From Candidatus Paceibacterota bacterium (GTDB lineage Bacteria; Verrucomicrobiota; Verrucomicrobiia; Limisphaerales; UBA8199), in NCBI GenBank assembly GCA_035452965.1, contig DAOTCE010000027.1:7718-71717 (forward strand): 64,000 nt of DNA. The letters run 5' to 3'. The position numbers and the translations under genes were made by a program. Position 1 is the first letter of the stretch; every line of letters begins with the position of its first letter. The notes under the pieces were generated by a model. It worked only from the letters and a program-made list of their open reading frames with translations, searched no databases and was not told the DNA's origin. Shown here piece after piece: positions 34,606 through 43,980 of the stretch.

Positions 34606-35601
34606 ATGAATCCAAATCAACAAGCATTCTACAAAGGCAAAAAGGTACTGGTAGCGGGGGGGAGTGGTTTCGTGGGATCGCATTTCGTGCTGCAATTGCT
34701 TGAACAGGGCGCCCAGGTGCGCGTGCCGGTCCACTTTCGAGCAATGGAATTGCAGGACCCACGGATTGAAATCGTTAATGGGGATCTGACCAATCCTGAT
34801 GACTGCCTGCGCATGCTCAAGGACATTGAAATAGTGGTCAACGCTTCCGGCGCGGTTTCGGCGGCGGGGGTTGACCAGATCCGGCACCTGGAGATCATCG
34901 CGCGGAACCTGATTACGAGCGTGAGGTTGATTCAAGCTGCCTGGATTGCCGGCGTGGAGCGCTTCCTCGTGTTGAGCAGCCACACGACGTATCCCGCCGC
35001 CGATTATCCGATCAAGGAGGAGGAGGCTTGGTCCGGCCCGCCTCATCCCGCCTATTTTTCCTACAGTTGGATGCGCCGTTACGTGGAGAAGCTTGGAGAA
35101 TTTGTCCACGAGAAGTCAAAAACGAAAGTCGCCATTGTCCGGCCCACGGCGGTGTTTGGGGAATACGACAACTTCGAACCAGCTTCCTGCCACGTGGTTC
35201 CGGCCTTGATCGTCAAAGCCGTGTCCCGCATGAGTCCATATCAGGTCTGGGGCACCGGCGACGAGGTGCGGGATTTTGCGCACGTCAGCGATTTGGTCCG
35301 CGGCTCCTTGCTGGTGCTGGAGAAACACGCCATTTGTGATCCGGTCAACATCGGCTACGGAAAAACGGTGACAATTAAGGAGGTCGTCCAGGAAGTGCTC
35401 AAAGCGGCGGATTACTCCGACGCCACGATTGTCTTCGACGCTTCCAAGCCCACGACAATTCCCTTCCGCATGGTGGACACGTCCAAAGCCAAGCGGTTGT
35501 TTGGCTTTGAACCCTCAGTGACTTTGGCCGACGGTTTGAAGCGGACGGTTGACTGGTATAGGAAAGAACTGGCAAAGGGCCGCAAATGGAAGGGGCATTG
35601 A
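34606..35601 (+). CDS. NAD-dependent epimerase/dehydratase
   Basis: 331 residues from the ATG at 34606, which has an AGGA site in front; a longer frame from 34570 overlaps the promoter. Extended SDR: VLVAGGSGFVGSHFVLQLLE, a Tyr-Lys catalytic region around YFSYSWMRRYVEKLG (W-M-R-R then YVEK), and VWGTGDEVRDFAHVSDLVRG. It belongs to the same general family as its neighbours at 31.9 and 35.7 kb. The product sugar cannot be told. Confidence 0.82.
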   Translation: MNPNQQAFYKGKKVLVAGGSGFVGSHFVLQLLEQGAQVRVPVHFRAMELQDPRIEIVNGDLTNPDDCLRMLKDIEIVVNASGAVSAAGVDQIRHLEIIARNLITSVRLIQAAWIAGVERFLVLSSHTTYPAADYPIKEEEAWSGPPHPAYFSYSWMRRYVEKLGEFVHEKSKTKVAIVRPTAVFGEYDNFEPASCHVVPALIVKAVSRMSPYQVWGTGDEVRDFAHVSDLVRGSLLVLEKHAICDPVNIGYGKTVTIKEVVQEVLKAADYSDATIVFDASKPTTIPFRMVDTSKAKRLFGFEPSVTLADGLKRTVDWYRKELAKGRKWKGH

Positions 35602-35664
35602 CCACACCGCGTCATCAGCGCCCAGTTTGCTGCGAAGAAACCCACTATTAGAGACGAAGTATCT

Positions 35665-36660
35665 ATGTCTATCTACCAAGGAAGAAGTGTTTTGGTGACC
35701 GGTGGCACCGGCATGGTCGGTCAGCAACTGGTCCGCCTGCTGCTGGAAGCCGGCGCTAAAGTGCGCGTCGCTTCGCTGGATGATCCGTCGCGCGCGCATC
35801 CGCAGGCGGAGTTCAGGCGCGTCAACCTCACGAAATTCGAGTCCTGCGAGGAGATGTGCCGCGGCATGGACTATGTGTTCCAGCTCCTTGGCGTTAAAGG
35901 ATCGCCCGCCGTCAGCACTAAAAAGCCGGCAAGCTTCTTCGTGCCCACCGTTCTCTTTAACACCAACATGATGGAAGCCGCGCGCCAAGCGAACGTGAAA
36001 TGGTATCTCTACACCAGCAGCGTGGGCGTCTATGCGCCCGCCGAGGTCTTTTACGAGGACGACGTCTGGAGGACGTTCCCGTCCGAGAATGACAAGTTCC
36101 CCGGCTGGGCCAAGCGCGTCGGCGAGCTGCAGGCGGAAGCTTACGCCATTGAATATGGCTGGAAACAGGTTTCCATCGTGCGCCCCGCGAACATCTACGG
36201 ACCTTACGACAATTTCGATCCGGCCAACGCGATGGTGGTTCCCTCGCTAGTCCGCCGCGCGCTCTCGGGCGAAGATCCGCTAACGGTTTGGGGCGATGGC
36301 TCACCGATCCGGGACTTCATTCATGCTGAAGATGTGGCGCGCGGGATGATGCTCGCGGTGGAAAAAGGCATCACCGAGCCGATCAATCTCGGCAGCGGCG
36401 AGGGCGTCACCATCAAACAGCTCGTGGAAATCATTGTCTCGCATCTGCCGAAAAAGCCGAAAGTGGTTTGGGACACCACCAAGCCCGCCGGCGACAAGAA
36501 GCGCCTCATGGACATGACCCGCGCCCGCAAATTTGGTTTCGAGCCCCAAATCTCCTTTGACCAAGGCATTGCCGGGGTCATGGAATGGTATCTCAAGAAC
36601 AAAGCTGAAGTCGGCAAGCGCTACAACGTATTTGACCAAAAGAATCCTCTCGGCACCTGA
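35665..36660 (+). CDS. NAD-dependent epimerase/dehydratase
   Basis: 331 residues. VLVTGGTGMVGQQLVRLLLE is the Rossmann motif; YLYTSSVGVYAPAEVFYEDD and WAKRVGELQAEAYAIEYGWK supply the Ser and Lys region, and VWGDGSPIRDFIHAEDVARG resembles the neighbouring epimerase and the GDP-fucose synthetase family. Adjacent, similar in length and domain order to the 34.6-kb gene, it is either a paralogue made by duplication or a second step of the pathway. Follows it by 63 nt on the same strand. Confidence 0.82.
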   Translation: MSIYQGRSVLVTGGTGMVGQQLVRLLLEAGAKVRVASLDDPSRAHPQAEFRRVNLTKFESCEEMCRGMDYVFQLLGVKGSPAVSTKKPASFFVPTVLFNTNMMEAARQANVKWYLYTSSVGVYAPAEVFYEDDVWRTFPSENDKFPGWAKRVGELQAEAYAIEYGWKQVSIVRPANIYGPYDNFDPANAMVVPSLVRRALSGEDPLTVWGDGSPIRDFIHAEDVARGMMLAVEKGITEPINLGSGEGVTIKQLVEIIVSHLPKKPKVVWDTTKPAGDKKRLMDMTRARKFGFEPQISFDQGIAGVMEWYLKNKAEVGKRYNVFDQKNPLGT

Positions 36661-36758
36661 TCGCAGCCCCGGCGCCTGCGCTGATGTTGCCACTGTCCCA
36701 GAGAGGAATTCCAGGTTAATTGCTTTCAACGTCTCCAACGTGCAGGCACTCTTGCTGC

Positions 36759-37334
36759 ATGGTTCCAACGAAAGACCATCAACTCAAACCGTGGCAGGTA
36801 TTGGACAGCCGTGAGGTTTTCCAGGCGCCGCCGTATATCCGCGTCATTCGCCAGAGGGTCCGGGTCTCTGATGGGCGGGTGGTGGATGATTACCACCAGG
36901 TCCAAATGACGGATTTCGTGCTGGTGGTGGCCAGCACTGCCGACGGACACATCCTGATGGAACGGCAGTACAAGCATGGGATCGGAGACGTGACGCTGGT
37001 AGTGCCCGCCGGCACGATTTCCCCAGGCGAAGATCCTTTGGCTGCGGCTCAACGAGAGTTGCTTGAGGAAACAGGATATGCCGCGGAAGATTGGCGGAGA
37101 ATTGGCTCCTTTGTCGCGCACGCCAACTATGGCTGCTCCAAAGCCTACGTCTTTGCCGCGCGAAAGGCCCGCGCTGTTGCTGCGCCGAAATCGGGGGACC
37201 TGGAGGAAATGGAGATTCTGCTTTTGCGCCCCGAGGAAATCTATGCGGCCATTCGGGCAGGACAGGTAAAGGCCTTAAGTGCCGCGGCGGCGATCACGCT
37301 TGCCACCCATCCTGATTTGGCTCGATGTGGTTGA
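36759..37334 (+). CDS. Nudix hydrolase (ADP-ribose pyrophosphatase-like)
   Basis: 191 residues from the ATG at 36759; the upstream ATG at 36720 adds 13 poorly supported residues. The Nudix box reads PAGTISPGEDPLAAAQREL then LEETGY (residues ~83-106), preceded by DFVLVVAST and ILMERQYKHGIGD, which is the ADPRase-type layout. It probably hydrolyses ADP-ribose or a sugar nucleotide. A second Nudix gene in the same glycan region is notable. Confidence 0.82.
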   Translation: MVPTKDHQLKPWQVLDSREVFQAPPYIRVIRQRVRVSDGRVVDDYHQVQMTDFVLVVASTADGHILMERQYKHGIGDVTLVVPAGTISPGEDPLAAAQRELLEETGYAAEDWRRIGSFVAHANYGCSKAYVFAARKARAVAAPKSGDLEEMEILLLRPEEIYAAIRAGQVKALSAAAAITLATHPDLARCG

Positions 37335-37498
37335 CGCCCAAACCGGGTTTCGGCTAGCGTTCCTGCGGTAATGACCAACCTATTTACCTCGCGGCAGCCA
37401 CCGCTCGCTGCTTGTTCAGCCGCAGTACAATGCGACGCCACCGGCATCGCTTCCTTCCACTGCTCGAACCATGCTCCAGCTTGAACCAAAGCTCTGAT

Positions 37499-38281
37499 AT
37501 GGCAAAGACTCTCAAGGACCGCGCTTTTGATCTGGCACCCGAATGTGTCAAGCGCTTCTTGTTCCGCAGACGGCAGGCCCGGCGATTGACGGACATCGAG
37601 TTTCAAGCGCTACGGCGCCAGTTCGGCGACGATGCCAGAGCGCGCGCGCGATACTGCCACGACCAATTCGTTTGCCGCGTCATCATTGATCCCAACCTCA
37701 TTCTCGTGATCAAGAAGCTGCAAGCTGACTTCAGGCTGCTGAACTTTGTCGAAACCGGCACCTACGACGGCGAGACGTCGCTCGCCATGAGCCTGCTATT
37801 CGAGCGGATATTCACCTGTGATGTGAGAGACTGGAAGCGGCGGCTTGAGTTTTATCATGCCCGCAACCTGATCTATGAGACTAAGAGCTCGCCTGAGTTT
37901 CTCCGCGCACACCTGCCTGAGATCCGCACCCACTCATTGTTCTACTTGGATGCACACTGGGGTGCCTATTGGCCGCTGCGTGATGAACTGGATATAGTGT
38001 TCGGGCAATGCGAAAACCCGGTTATTCTCATTGACGATTTCGACGCCGGCAACGGCTTGTACTTCGACCAGTATAAGGAACAGAAGCTGGATTTCTCTTA
38101 CATCGCAGACCACGTTCCCGGGGACTACAAGTTCTGCGTCAACCCGTGGAGCAACCGCAACCGGGGAATGATCTTTATCTTCCCTCCCTCAGCGCCTTAC
38201 GGCTGCCGTTTTGGCGAACGGGCTCGCTACGACGAAGCCAATCATGGCCTCTGGGGAAAGCTGACCCCATCGAAGGCTTGA
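37499..38281 (+). CDS. Methyltransferase-like protein of glycan locus
   Basis: About 260 residues from the ATG at 37499. Class I methyltransferase fold is suggested by LLNFVETGTYDGETSLAMSL (motif I) and SLFYLDAHWGAYWPLRDEL; PVILIDDFDAGNGLYFDQY also recurs in relatives. The SAM-binding signature is weaker than in the FkbM gene. Its partner is unknown, but it lies between the second Nudix gene and a glycosyltransferase in the same direction. Confidence 0.6.
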   Translation: MAKTLKDRAFDLAPECVKRFLFRRRQARRLTDIEFQALRRQFGDDARARARYCHDQFVCRVIIDPNLILVIKKLQADFRLLNFVETGTYDGETSLAMSLLFERIFTCDVRDWKRRLEFYHARNLIYETKSSPEFLRAHLPEIRTHSLFYLDAHWGAYWPLRDELDIVFGQCENPVILIDDFDAGNGLYFDQYKEQKLDFSYIADHVPGDYKFCVNPWSNRNRGMIFIFPPSAPYGCRFGERARYDEANHGLWGKLTPSKA

Positions 38282-38344
38282 TCGGCCTGTCGGCCAATGC
38301 GCCGGTGGCCCAGAATGACTACCAACGGAACTCCCTCTCGTGCC

Positions 38345-39133
38345 ATGGCTGACTTCAGCATCCTGATCATCTCTCACAACAAGCCGCTTTCAGTCAAAGA
38401 GGCCATTCAGGGCGTGTTGGACCAAACACACCCGAACTGGGAGGCCACTCTCATGGACAGCGGTGTGCTGCTGAACCGGGGCTTCTTTGCATACCTCACA
38501 GACCCCAGAGTCACGGTGATTTCAACCGGAGAGACGCCGGAGTTTGCCAGGACCAGAAATATGGCCTCCTGGTGCCTCAACCAGTGGCTGAATTCAGACC
38601 GTGCCAAGGGCGAGTTGATCATGTACCTGTGTGACGACGACCTGCTTTACCCGGAAGCGTTTGAGACTTACTGGAATTTCTACTGCCAGAACAACCGTGT
38701 TCCGCAAGCCATGTATGCCTCGCAGGATATCGGCGTGGTGGATCCGGAGGGCAAGACCCGAGTCACTGGCCGCCGGATCGCGGACCGTCCCAGAGGCCGC
38801 TTTTGCGGTGGCCGGAGACTAGACTGCCGCGTGGACAGCCTTCAGCTCTGTCACACTTCGCGGATCCTTGAGGAGTTCCGCCGGGTCTATAAGACCTCCA
38901 AGTTTCACTCCGATGATAAGCGCGACGCCCATCATGCTGACGGCATCTTCATGGAGCAACTCGGCGCGCTGACCAAAGTCTATAACATTGACAAGGTCCT
39001 TAGCATGAACCGCCGCACTACCGAAAGCGCCAATCTCGAATACGCCGTCACCCCTCTGGGACGTTCGCTGGCGACCTTGCGCGCCAAGCTCCGCGGCGCC
39101 TGGGACCGCGTTTCTCGTCCTCGCCGCTATTGA
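38345..39133 (+). CDS. Glycosyltransferase family 2
   Basis: About 262 residues from the ATG at 38345. GT-A fold: FSILIISHNKPLSVKEAIQG, VLDQTHPNWEATLMDSG, and the metal-binding acidic motif in LIMYLCDDDLLYPEAF. It adds a sugar to a glycan acceptor at the inner face of the membrane; no transmembrane part is seen. Last gene of the glycan region; the start at 38345 is preferred over two upstream ATGs. Confidence 0.8.
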   Translation: MADFSILIISHNKPLSVKEAIQGVLDQTHPNWEATLMDSGVLLNRGFFAYLTDPRVTVISTGETPEFARTRNMASWCLNQWLNSDRAKGELIMYLCDDDLLYPEAFETYWNFYCQNNRVPQAMYASQDIGVVDPEGKTRVTGRRIADRPRGRFCGGRRLDCRVDSLQLCHTSRILEEFRRVYKTSKFHSDDKRDAHHADGIFMEQLGALTKVYNIDKVLSMNRRTTESANLEYAVTPLGRSLATLRAKLRGAWDRVSRPRRY

Positions 39134-39619
39134 GCTTACCGATCCCCCGCCTCCGCGACTCCCCGGCTATGCACGTTTCGACCGGAATACACAAGGAACA
39201 GTAACGCAACCAAAGCGCCCCAACCCACGCGATCAACTTGCCACGTTACGCACCCCATTAATTCCGGCAGGTCGAATGCGATGGCGCTGGCGTTGTCGGT
39301 GACAAAACGGACGTTTTGCGTGATGAGCATTTCCACCAGCGGAACCGGTCAGCCGCTACCCTGCTCAATTACCTCCGTGCGGCAGGGCTCAATGGCCGGA
39401 AGCACGGCTGGCCACGGCAGGAGGCCGACCAGCCACGGAAGCGCGCGGGATCGTGCACAAGAGCAACAGCTCATGGCCTGCATGGTGGACTGGATAGCGC
39501 TGGGGCGCAAAGATCGGTTTCAGCCACATCGAAGCCTGCGGTGATTGTATTGCGCACCGCATGATCATGCGAGCAATGAGCCTTCCCACTGCATACCGGG
39601 GCGTGGTATCTTTCTGTTC
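39134..39619. other. Gene-free stretch
   Basis: About 490 bases after the glycosyltransferase stop and before the GH13 gene. No coding frame resembles a protein; the reading frames in it are short and lack motifs. I see no tRNA or strong terminator. It presumably contains the promoter of the GH13 gene. Confidence 0.5.
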
Positions 39620-42600
39620 ATGTCAGCCAAGCCCCGAATAGTTCTAACCGCGTTTGCTGTGGCACTGTTTTCAGCCGCTGCGATTCCCGTCGCCGCCTCT
39701 CCCTGGACAGAGCAGAACAGCGCTTGGAACGTCAACATTAACCCCGGCTCGAACCCCGCGGATTACTACGGCGGTTGGAACGGTCATACGTATTTCCCCT
39801 CGCCTGCTGATTGGCGGAAGATCCCTGTCTATCAGTTCATCACCGATCGCTGGAACGATGGCGAACCGTCCAATAATGAACTGGCCTACTCGGGTTACGA
39901 CTTGCGCGATGTAGGCGCTCGGCACGGCGGGGATTTTCTTGGCATCCGGGACAAGCTCGATTACATCCACGCGCTGGGTTACAAGGCGATTTGGATTTCG
40001 CCCATCTTCCAGAACCGGAACAATTCCTATCACGGTTATGGGCAGATAGATTTTACGCTTTTGGACAAGCGGTTTGGGACTGTGGAGGACTTTCGCGCGA
40101 TGGTGGACAAGGCTCACTCGCTCGGCATGTATGTAATCGTGGATATCGTCGTGAATCACCTCGAGAACCTGTACTACTTTGAAGGACATCCGTCCGATGG
40201 CGCGCCATTCCACCTTCACTCCGGCGAGTACCAGTTGTTCCCACGTGACCCCGCCCAGACCTATGTGGATTTCCCGGTGGACAACACCTTTGACCCCAAT
40301 GGCCAGTACTGTGACATTTTCGGCGATGACGGCTACCGGCGAACCGATAGCGGGAGCGGGTCGTTCTGGTCCAGCGACCTGCATCATAACGGTGACCTGG
40401 GCAACTACGGTGATCCCTGGCAGAACCACCTGGGGAAGATCTACGGCAGCCTGGACGACCTGCGCACCACCCACCCGCGCGTGCAGGACAAGATTATCGC
40501 CATGACCAAGGCGCTGATCTCCTCGTGCGACATTGACGGCATCCGCATGGACACGCCGATGCAGGTGCCACGCTACTTCTTCCAGCGATGGTGCCCGGCG
40601 GTCAAGGCCCACGCCGCCACGCTCGGCAAGAATGATTTCTTTATCTTCGGCGAGTTCTACTGCTCGCGCGAAAGAGCCGCCACGATGGTTGGCCGCGGCA
40701 AGAGCCCCAACCAGTACGGGGACCCCTACGCGTTCATTGACGCCGATTACACCATGGCCGGCGGTATCAACTACCGCGCCTACTTCGACTTCTTCCAGAG
40801 CGCCGTCAAAGACCAAGCCAACGGCAACCTAGGCAACCTTAAGTCCTGCCTGGACGCCGACCTCGCCGCGTTTGATTTCTATGATCCGGCGGTAGCCGAT
40901 TTCCGCTACACGCACCTCAACTTCTACAATAACCACGACCAGTGGCGCATGGTCCACAATCCCGCCGGCGCCGCCCAAGGTCTTCAGAAGACCGATCTTG
41001 CCAGCGCCATTATCGCGTTCTGGCCGGGCATGCCGCTGTTTTATTATGGCGACGAGCAAGGGTTCTGTTCCTATGGCACGGCGCTGGACGGCTGGTCGCG
41101 CGAAGACTTCATGACCAGCCTTGCGTGGGACAACGTGAATGCGCTTGTTGCTCCCAACCCGGCACAGAAAGACAACTTCGACATGACCAACCCGCACTAC
41201 CTTTGGGTCCAGAAGTGCATGAATGTCCGCGAGAGATATCCCGCGCTCCAGGCGACCCAGGAGATTTACGAGCGCTGGCGTCAAACCGGGTCGGAGAATG
41301 GCATTTACATCTACTCCCGTGCCTGGGGTGACCTCAGCAACTGGGCGATGATCGCCTTCAACACCTGGAGCAGCACGCTCTCCGCGGGCGGCGGCCTGGG
41401 GAACCTCTACACCGGCTGGAATGCGGGGGATGTTATCGTCAACGCGCTTAATCCCGCCGAGACTTATACACTGACTGAGGGCGGAAAGCTGGCTTCGCTC
41501 GATGTCCCAGGCTATGGCATCAAAGTGTTCGTTCGTCAGGGCAATTTCCAGCCGCTCAACCCCGTGGTTATCAATGTGGTACCGGCGCATGATGCGCGCT
41601 TCATCGGCAGCGGCGCGGACATAAAGGTGCAGTTTAGCGAGCTGATGGAGGAGGCCTCAGTGAAGGCTGCTTTTCGCTATGACGGCCAGCCTGTTGCCCC
41701 GGGGAATCTGGCTTGGAACGCGGCTACGCGAGAACTGACATTTTCCAGCGCCGTTGCCGACGGTATCCATGTGATCGAAGTGACCACCAACGCCCTCAGC
41801 ACGACGGGACGGAACTTGTATGGTAAGTTTCGGTCGCGCTTTCTGGTAGGGGCCGATTCTAACGTCCTCGTCAATCGCTCCGCCACGAACGACCTGGCGC
41901 TCATCAATCTTGGTGATGCCATAACCAGCACCCCCAATGTCACGCTCTATCACAAGGCCGCGGGGGCCGCCCAGATGCGCGTTAGAGTTGGGAATGGCGC
42001 TTGGGGTGCATGGCAACCCTACACCGCAACTTCGGAATGCACGCTGACACCCGGAAATGGCAGCAAGAGCGTGGATGTCCAATACTGGGTTGACGGCAGC
42101 GCCGCGTATTTTGTCAATGACACCATACAACTCGCCGTGTCCGGTGACCTTGCCGTGGACGATTTCACCGGCTACTCCGCCAGCCTGTACGGTCAAAGTG
42201 GCGGCATAGGCTGGTTGAGCAGTTGGTCTGACCAAGGCTATGCCAGTTCGCCGAACGTTATTCAAAGCTCGTTAAGCACAGTCAATACCGTCGCTTCAAC
42301 CATTCCCTTCGTTGAGTATCCTCTCAATAACACGATGGGCGAAATCAATATTCTCGAAGCCAGGAGGAATTTGTCCTCTGCGGTTTCTTCCGGAACAGTT
42401 TACCTTTATGCTCTGGTCTCGGCGGGCGGCGCGAGCGGAGGCAACTTCTCAACCGCAAACAGCTATGGCGGCATCGGCCTCTACAACGGGACGACAGAGA
42501 AATTCCTCATCGGTCAGCGGTGGCAAGCCGCGAATTGGGGCGCCACCGCTTCGGGCAGCCTGAACGGCGCGGGCGCGGACAGCTCGACCGCCATCGGCAC

Positions 42601-43882
42601 CTTCACCACGACCTTGCTTTGCGCCAGGATTGATTTCGTCACCAGGAACCTCACGCTCTGGGTCAATCCGAACTTCAGTCAAACCGAATCCTGCAGTACT
42701 TCATCCGCGTCGTTCAACTTCGGCAGCAACGATGCCTCGTTCAACGTCGTTCGGCTGCGTGCGGGCAACGCTAACAACGGTAACATGTGGCAGTTCGACA
42801 ATGTCCATCTCACCACTGTCTCCCCATTTGCCGCCTCGGGCCCCACAGCAAACGTCAGCGGCTCCACAACCATTTGCCTCGGCAGTTCCACCGCTGTCTC
42901 TGCCGACCTGACCGGCGCCGGACCGTGGACGATTACATGGTCTGACGGCTTCGTCCAGAATGCCTCCTCAAGTCCAGCCACCCGCAGCGTGAGTCCGGGC
43001 GTTTCAACTAACTACATGATCACGACGTTGACGGATTCAACCGGTTGTCCGGCCGGCACACTAGCTGGAAACGCGGCGGTCACCGTTAAAGCGCCCGCCA
43101 CCGTAAGTGCCGGCCCCGACCAGACCGTGCCAACCAGCACGACTTCGGTCAGCTTGGGCGGCACCATGGGCGGCAGCGCGGCGACCGCAACCTGGAGCGG
43201 CGGCGGCGGAACTTTCGAGGACTTCAACAACGGCACAGGCCGCTATATTCCCACAGCAAACGAGCGGTTGGCGACCCGCTCCGTTAACTTGACCCTGACC
43301 AGCGGCGGCCAATCACCATGCGCCGCCGCCAGCGACACAATGACGGTCAACTTCAATTCACCGCCTCTCGTTGGAAACGACACTTTCTCGCGCGGCATCG
43401 GTCTTTCACTCAAGATCAATAAATCCGCTTTGCTGGCTAATGACTCGGATCCGGACCTGGACACTTTTGGGTCGCCTGTCGTTTCCGCCACTTCAACAAA
43501 TAACGTCACGCTCTATGCCGATGCCACGTCCATTTACTACACAAACAGCCTGAACGTGGACGACCAATTTACCTACACGGTTACCGATAGCTTCGGCGGA
43601 ATGTCCGCTGGAACAGTCTTCATCATTGTGAACACGAACGTAGCCGGGCGGGTAACCCACGTTGCGCTGGGCGCAGATTCCACCGTCACTGCCTCTTTTG
43701 CAGGCGTGCCCGGCTACCCTTATCAAGCGCAGCGCTCCACCAATGCCGAGTTCATCGGTACATTGCGCCTCTGGGAAACCACCAACGCTCCCCCCGACGG
43801 GCTGTTCCAGGTATTCGATGACTTCTCCGACCTCGGCGCGCCGCCCAGCGCTTCGTTCTATCGCTCCCGTTACAGTCCTTGA
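39620..43882 (+). CDS. Secreted GH13 alpha-amylase-family protein with repeated Ig-like domains
   Basis: 1421 residues from the ATG at 39620, giving a signal peptide (VLTAFAVALFSAAAIPVAA). The GH13 barrel (roughly residues 60-550) keeps all catalytic residues: D311 in DGIRMDTP, E345 in FIFGEFYC, D440 in FYNNHDQWR, and VDIVVNHLENLYYFEGH (region I). C-terminal to it are an SbsA-like Ig domain from about residue 646 (GADIKVQFSELMEEASVKAA), carbohydrate-binding/concanavalin-like strands, and a cadherin/Big-like domain with LLANDSDPDLD near residue 1271. It probably degrades or modifies alpha-glucan outside the cell. Confidence 0.85.
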   Translation: MSAKPRIVLTAFAVALFSAAAIPVAASPWTEQNSAWNVNINPGSNPADYYGGWNGHTYFPSPADWRKIPVYQFITDRWNDGEPSNNELAYSGYDLRDVGARHGGDFLGIRDKLDYIHALGYKAIWISPIFQNRNNSYHGYGQIDFTLLDKRFGTVEDFRAMVDKAHSLGMYVIVDIVVNHLENLYYFEGHPSDGAPFHLHSGEYQLFPRDPAQTYVDFPVDNTFDPNGQYCDIFGDDGYRRTDSGSGSFWSSDLHHNGDLGNYGDPWQNHLGKIYGSLDDLRTTHPRVQDKIIAMTKALISSCDIDGIRMDTPMQVPRYFFQRWCPAVKAHAATLGKNDFFIFGEFYCSRERAATMVGRGKSPNQYGDPYAFIDADYTMAGGINYRAYFDFFQSAVKDQANGNLGNLKSCLDADLAAFDFYDPAVADFRYTHLNFYNNHDQWRMVHNPAGAAQGLQKTDLASAIIAFWPGMPLFYYGDEQGFCSYGTALDGWSREDFMTSLAWDNVNALVAPNPAQKDNFDMTNPHYLWVQKCMNVRERYPALQATQEIYERWRQTGSENGIYIYSRAWGDLSNWAMIAFNTWSSTLSAGGGLGNLYTGWNAGDVIVNALNPAETYTLTEGGKLASLDVPGYGIKVFVRQGNFQPLNPVVINVVPAHDARFIGSGADIKVQFSELMEEASVKAAFRYDGQPVAPGNLAWNAATRELTFSSAVADGIHVIEVTTNALSTTGRNLYGKFRSRFLVGADSNVLVNRSATNDLALINLGDAITSTPNVTLYHKAAGAAQMRVRVGNGAWGAWQPYTATSECTLTPGNGSKSVDVQYWVDGSAAYFVNDTIQLAVSGDLAVDDFTGYSASLYGQSGGIGWLSSWSDQGYASSPNVIQSSLSTVNTVASTIPFVEYPLNNTMGEINILEARRNLSSAVSSGTVYLYALVSAGGASGGNFSTANSYGGIGLYNGTTEKFLIGQRWQAANWGATASGSLNGAGADSSTAIGTFTTTLLCARIDFVTRNLTLWVNPNFSQTESCSTSSASFNFGSNDASFNVVRLRAGNANNGNMWQFDNVHLTTVSPFAASGPTANVSGSTTICLGSSTAVSADLTGAGPWTITWSDGFVQNASSSPATRSVSPGVSTNYMITTLTDSTGCPAGTLAGNAAVTVKAPATVSAGPDQTVPTSTTSVSLGGTMGGSAATATWSGGGGTFEDFNNGTGRYIPTANERLATRSVNLTLTSGGQSPCAAASDTMTVNFNSPPLVGNDTFSRGIGLSLKINKSALLANDSDPDLDTFGSPVVSATSTNNVTLYADATSIYYTNSLNVDDQFTYTVTDSFGGMSAGTVFIIVNTNVAGRVTHVALGADSTVTASFAGVPGYPYQAQRSTNAEFIGTLRLWETTNAPPDGLFQVFDDFSDLGAPPSASFYRSRYSP

Positions 43883-43980
43883 TTTCCAGAGGAACCCCGG
43901 GCGCTTGAGTTCGCTGAAACGCTTGCCCTCCTGAGATCTGGGTTGACCCGTGGCAACCGCCTTCGCACAATGCGCGCATC

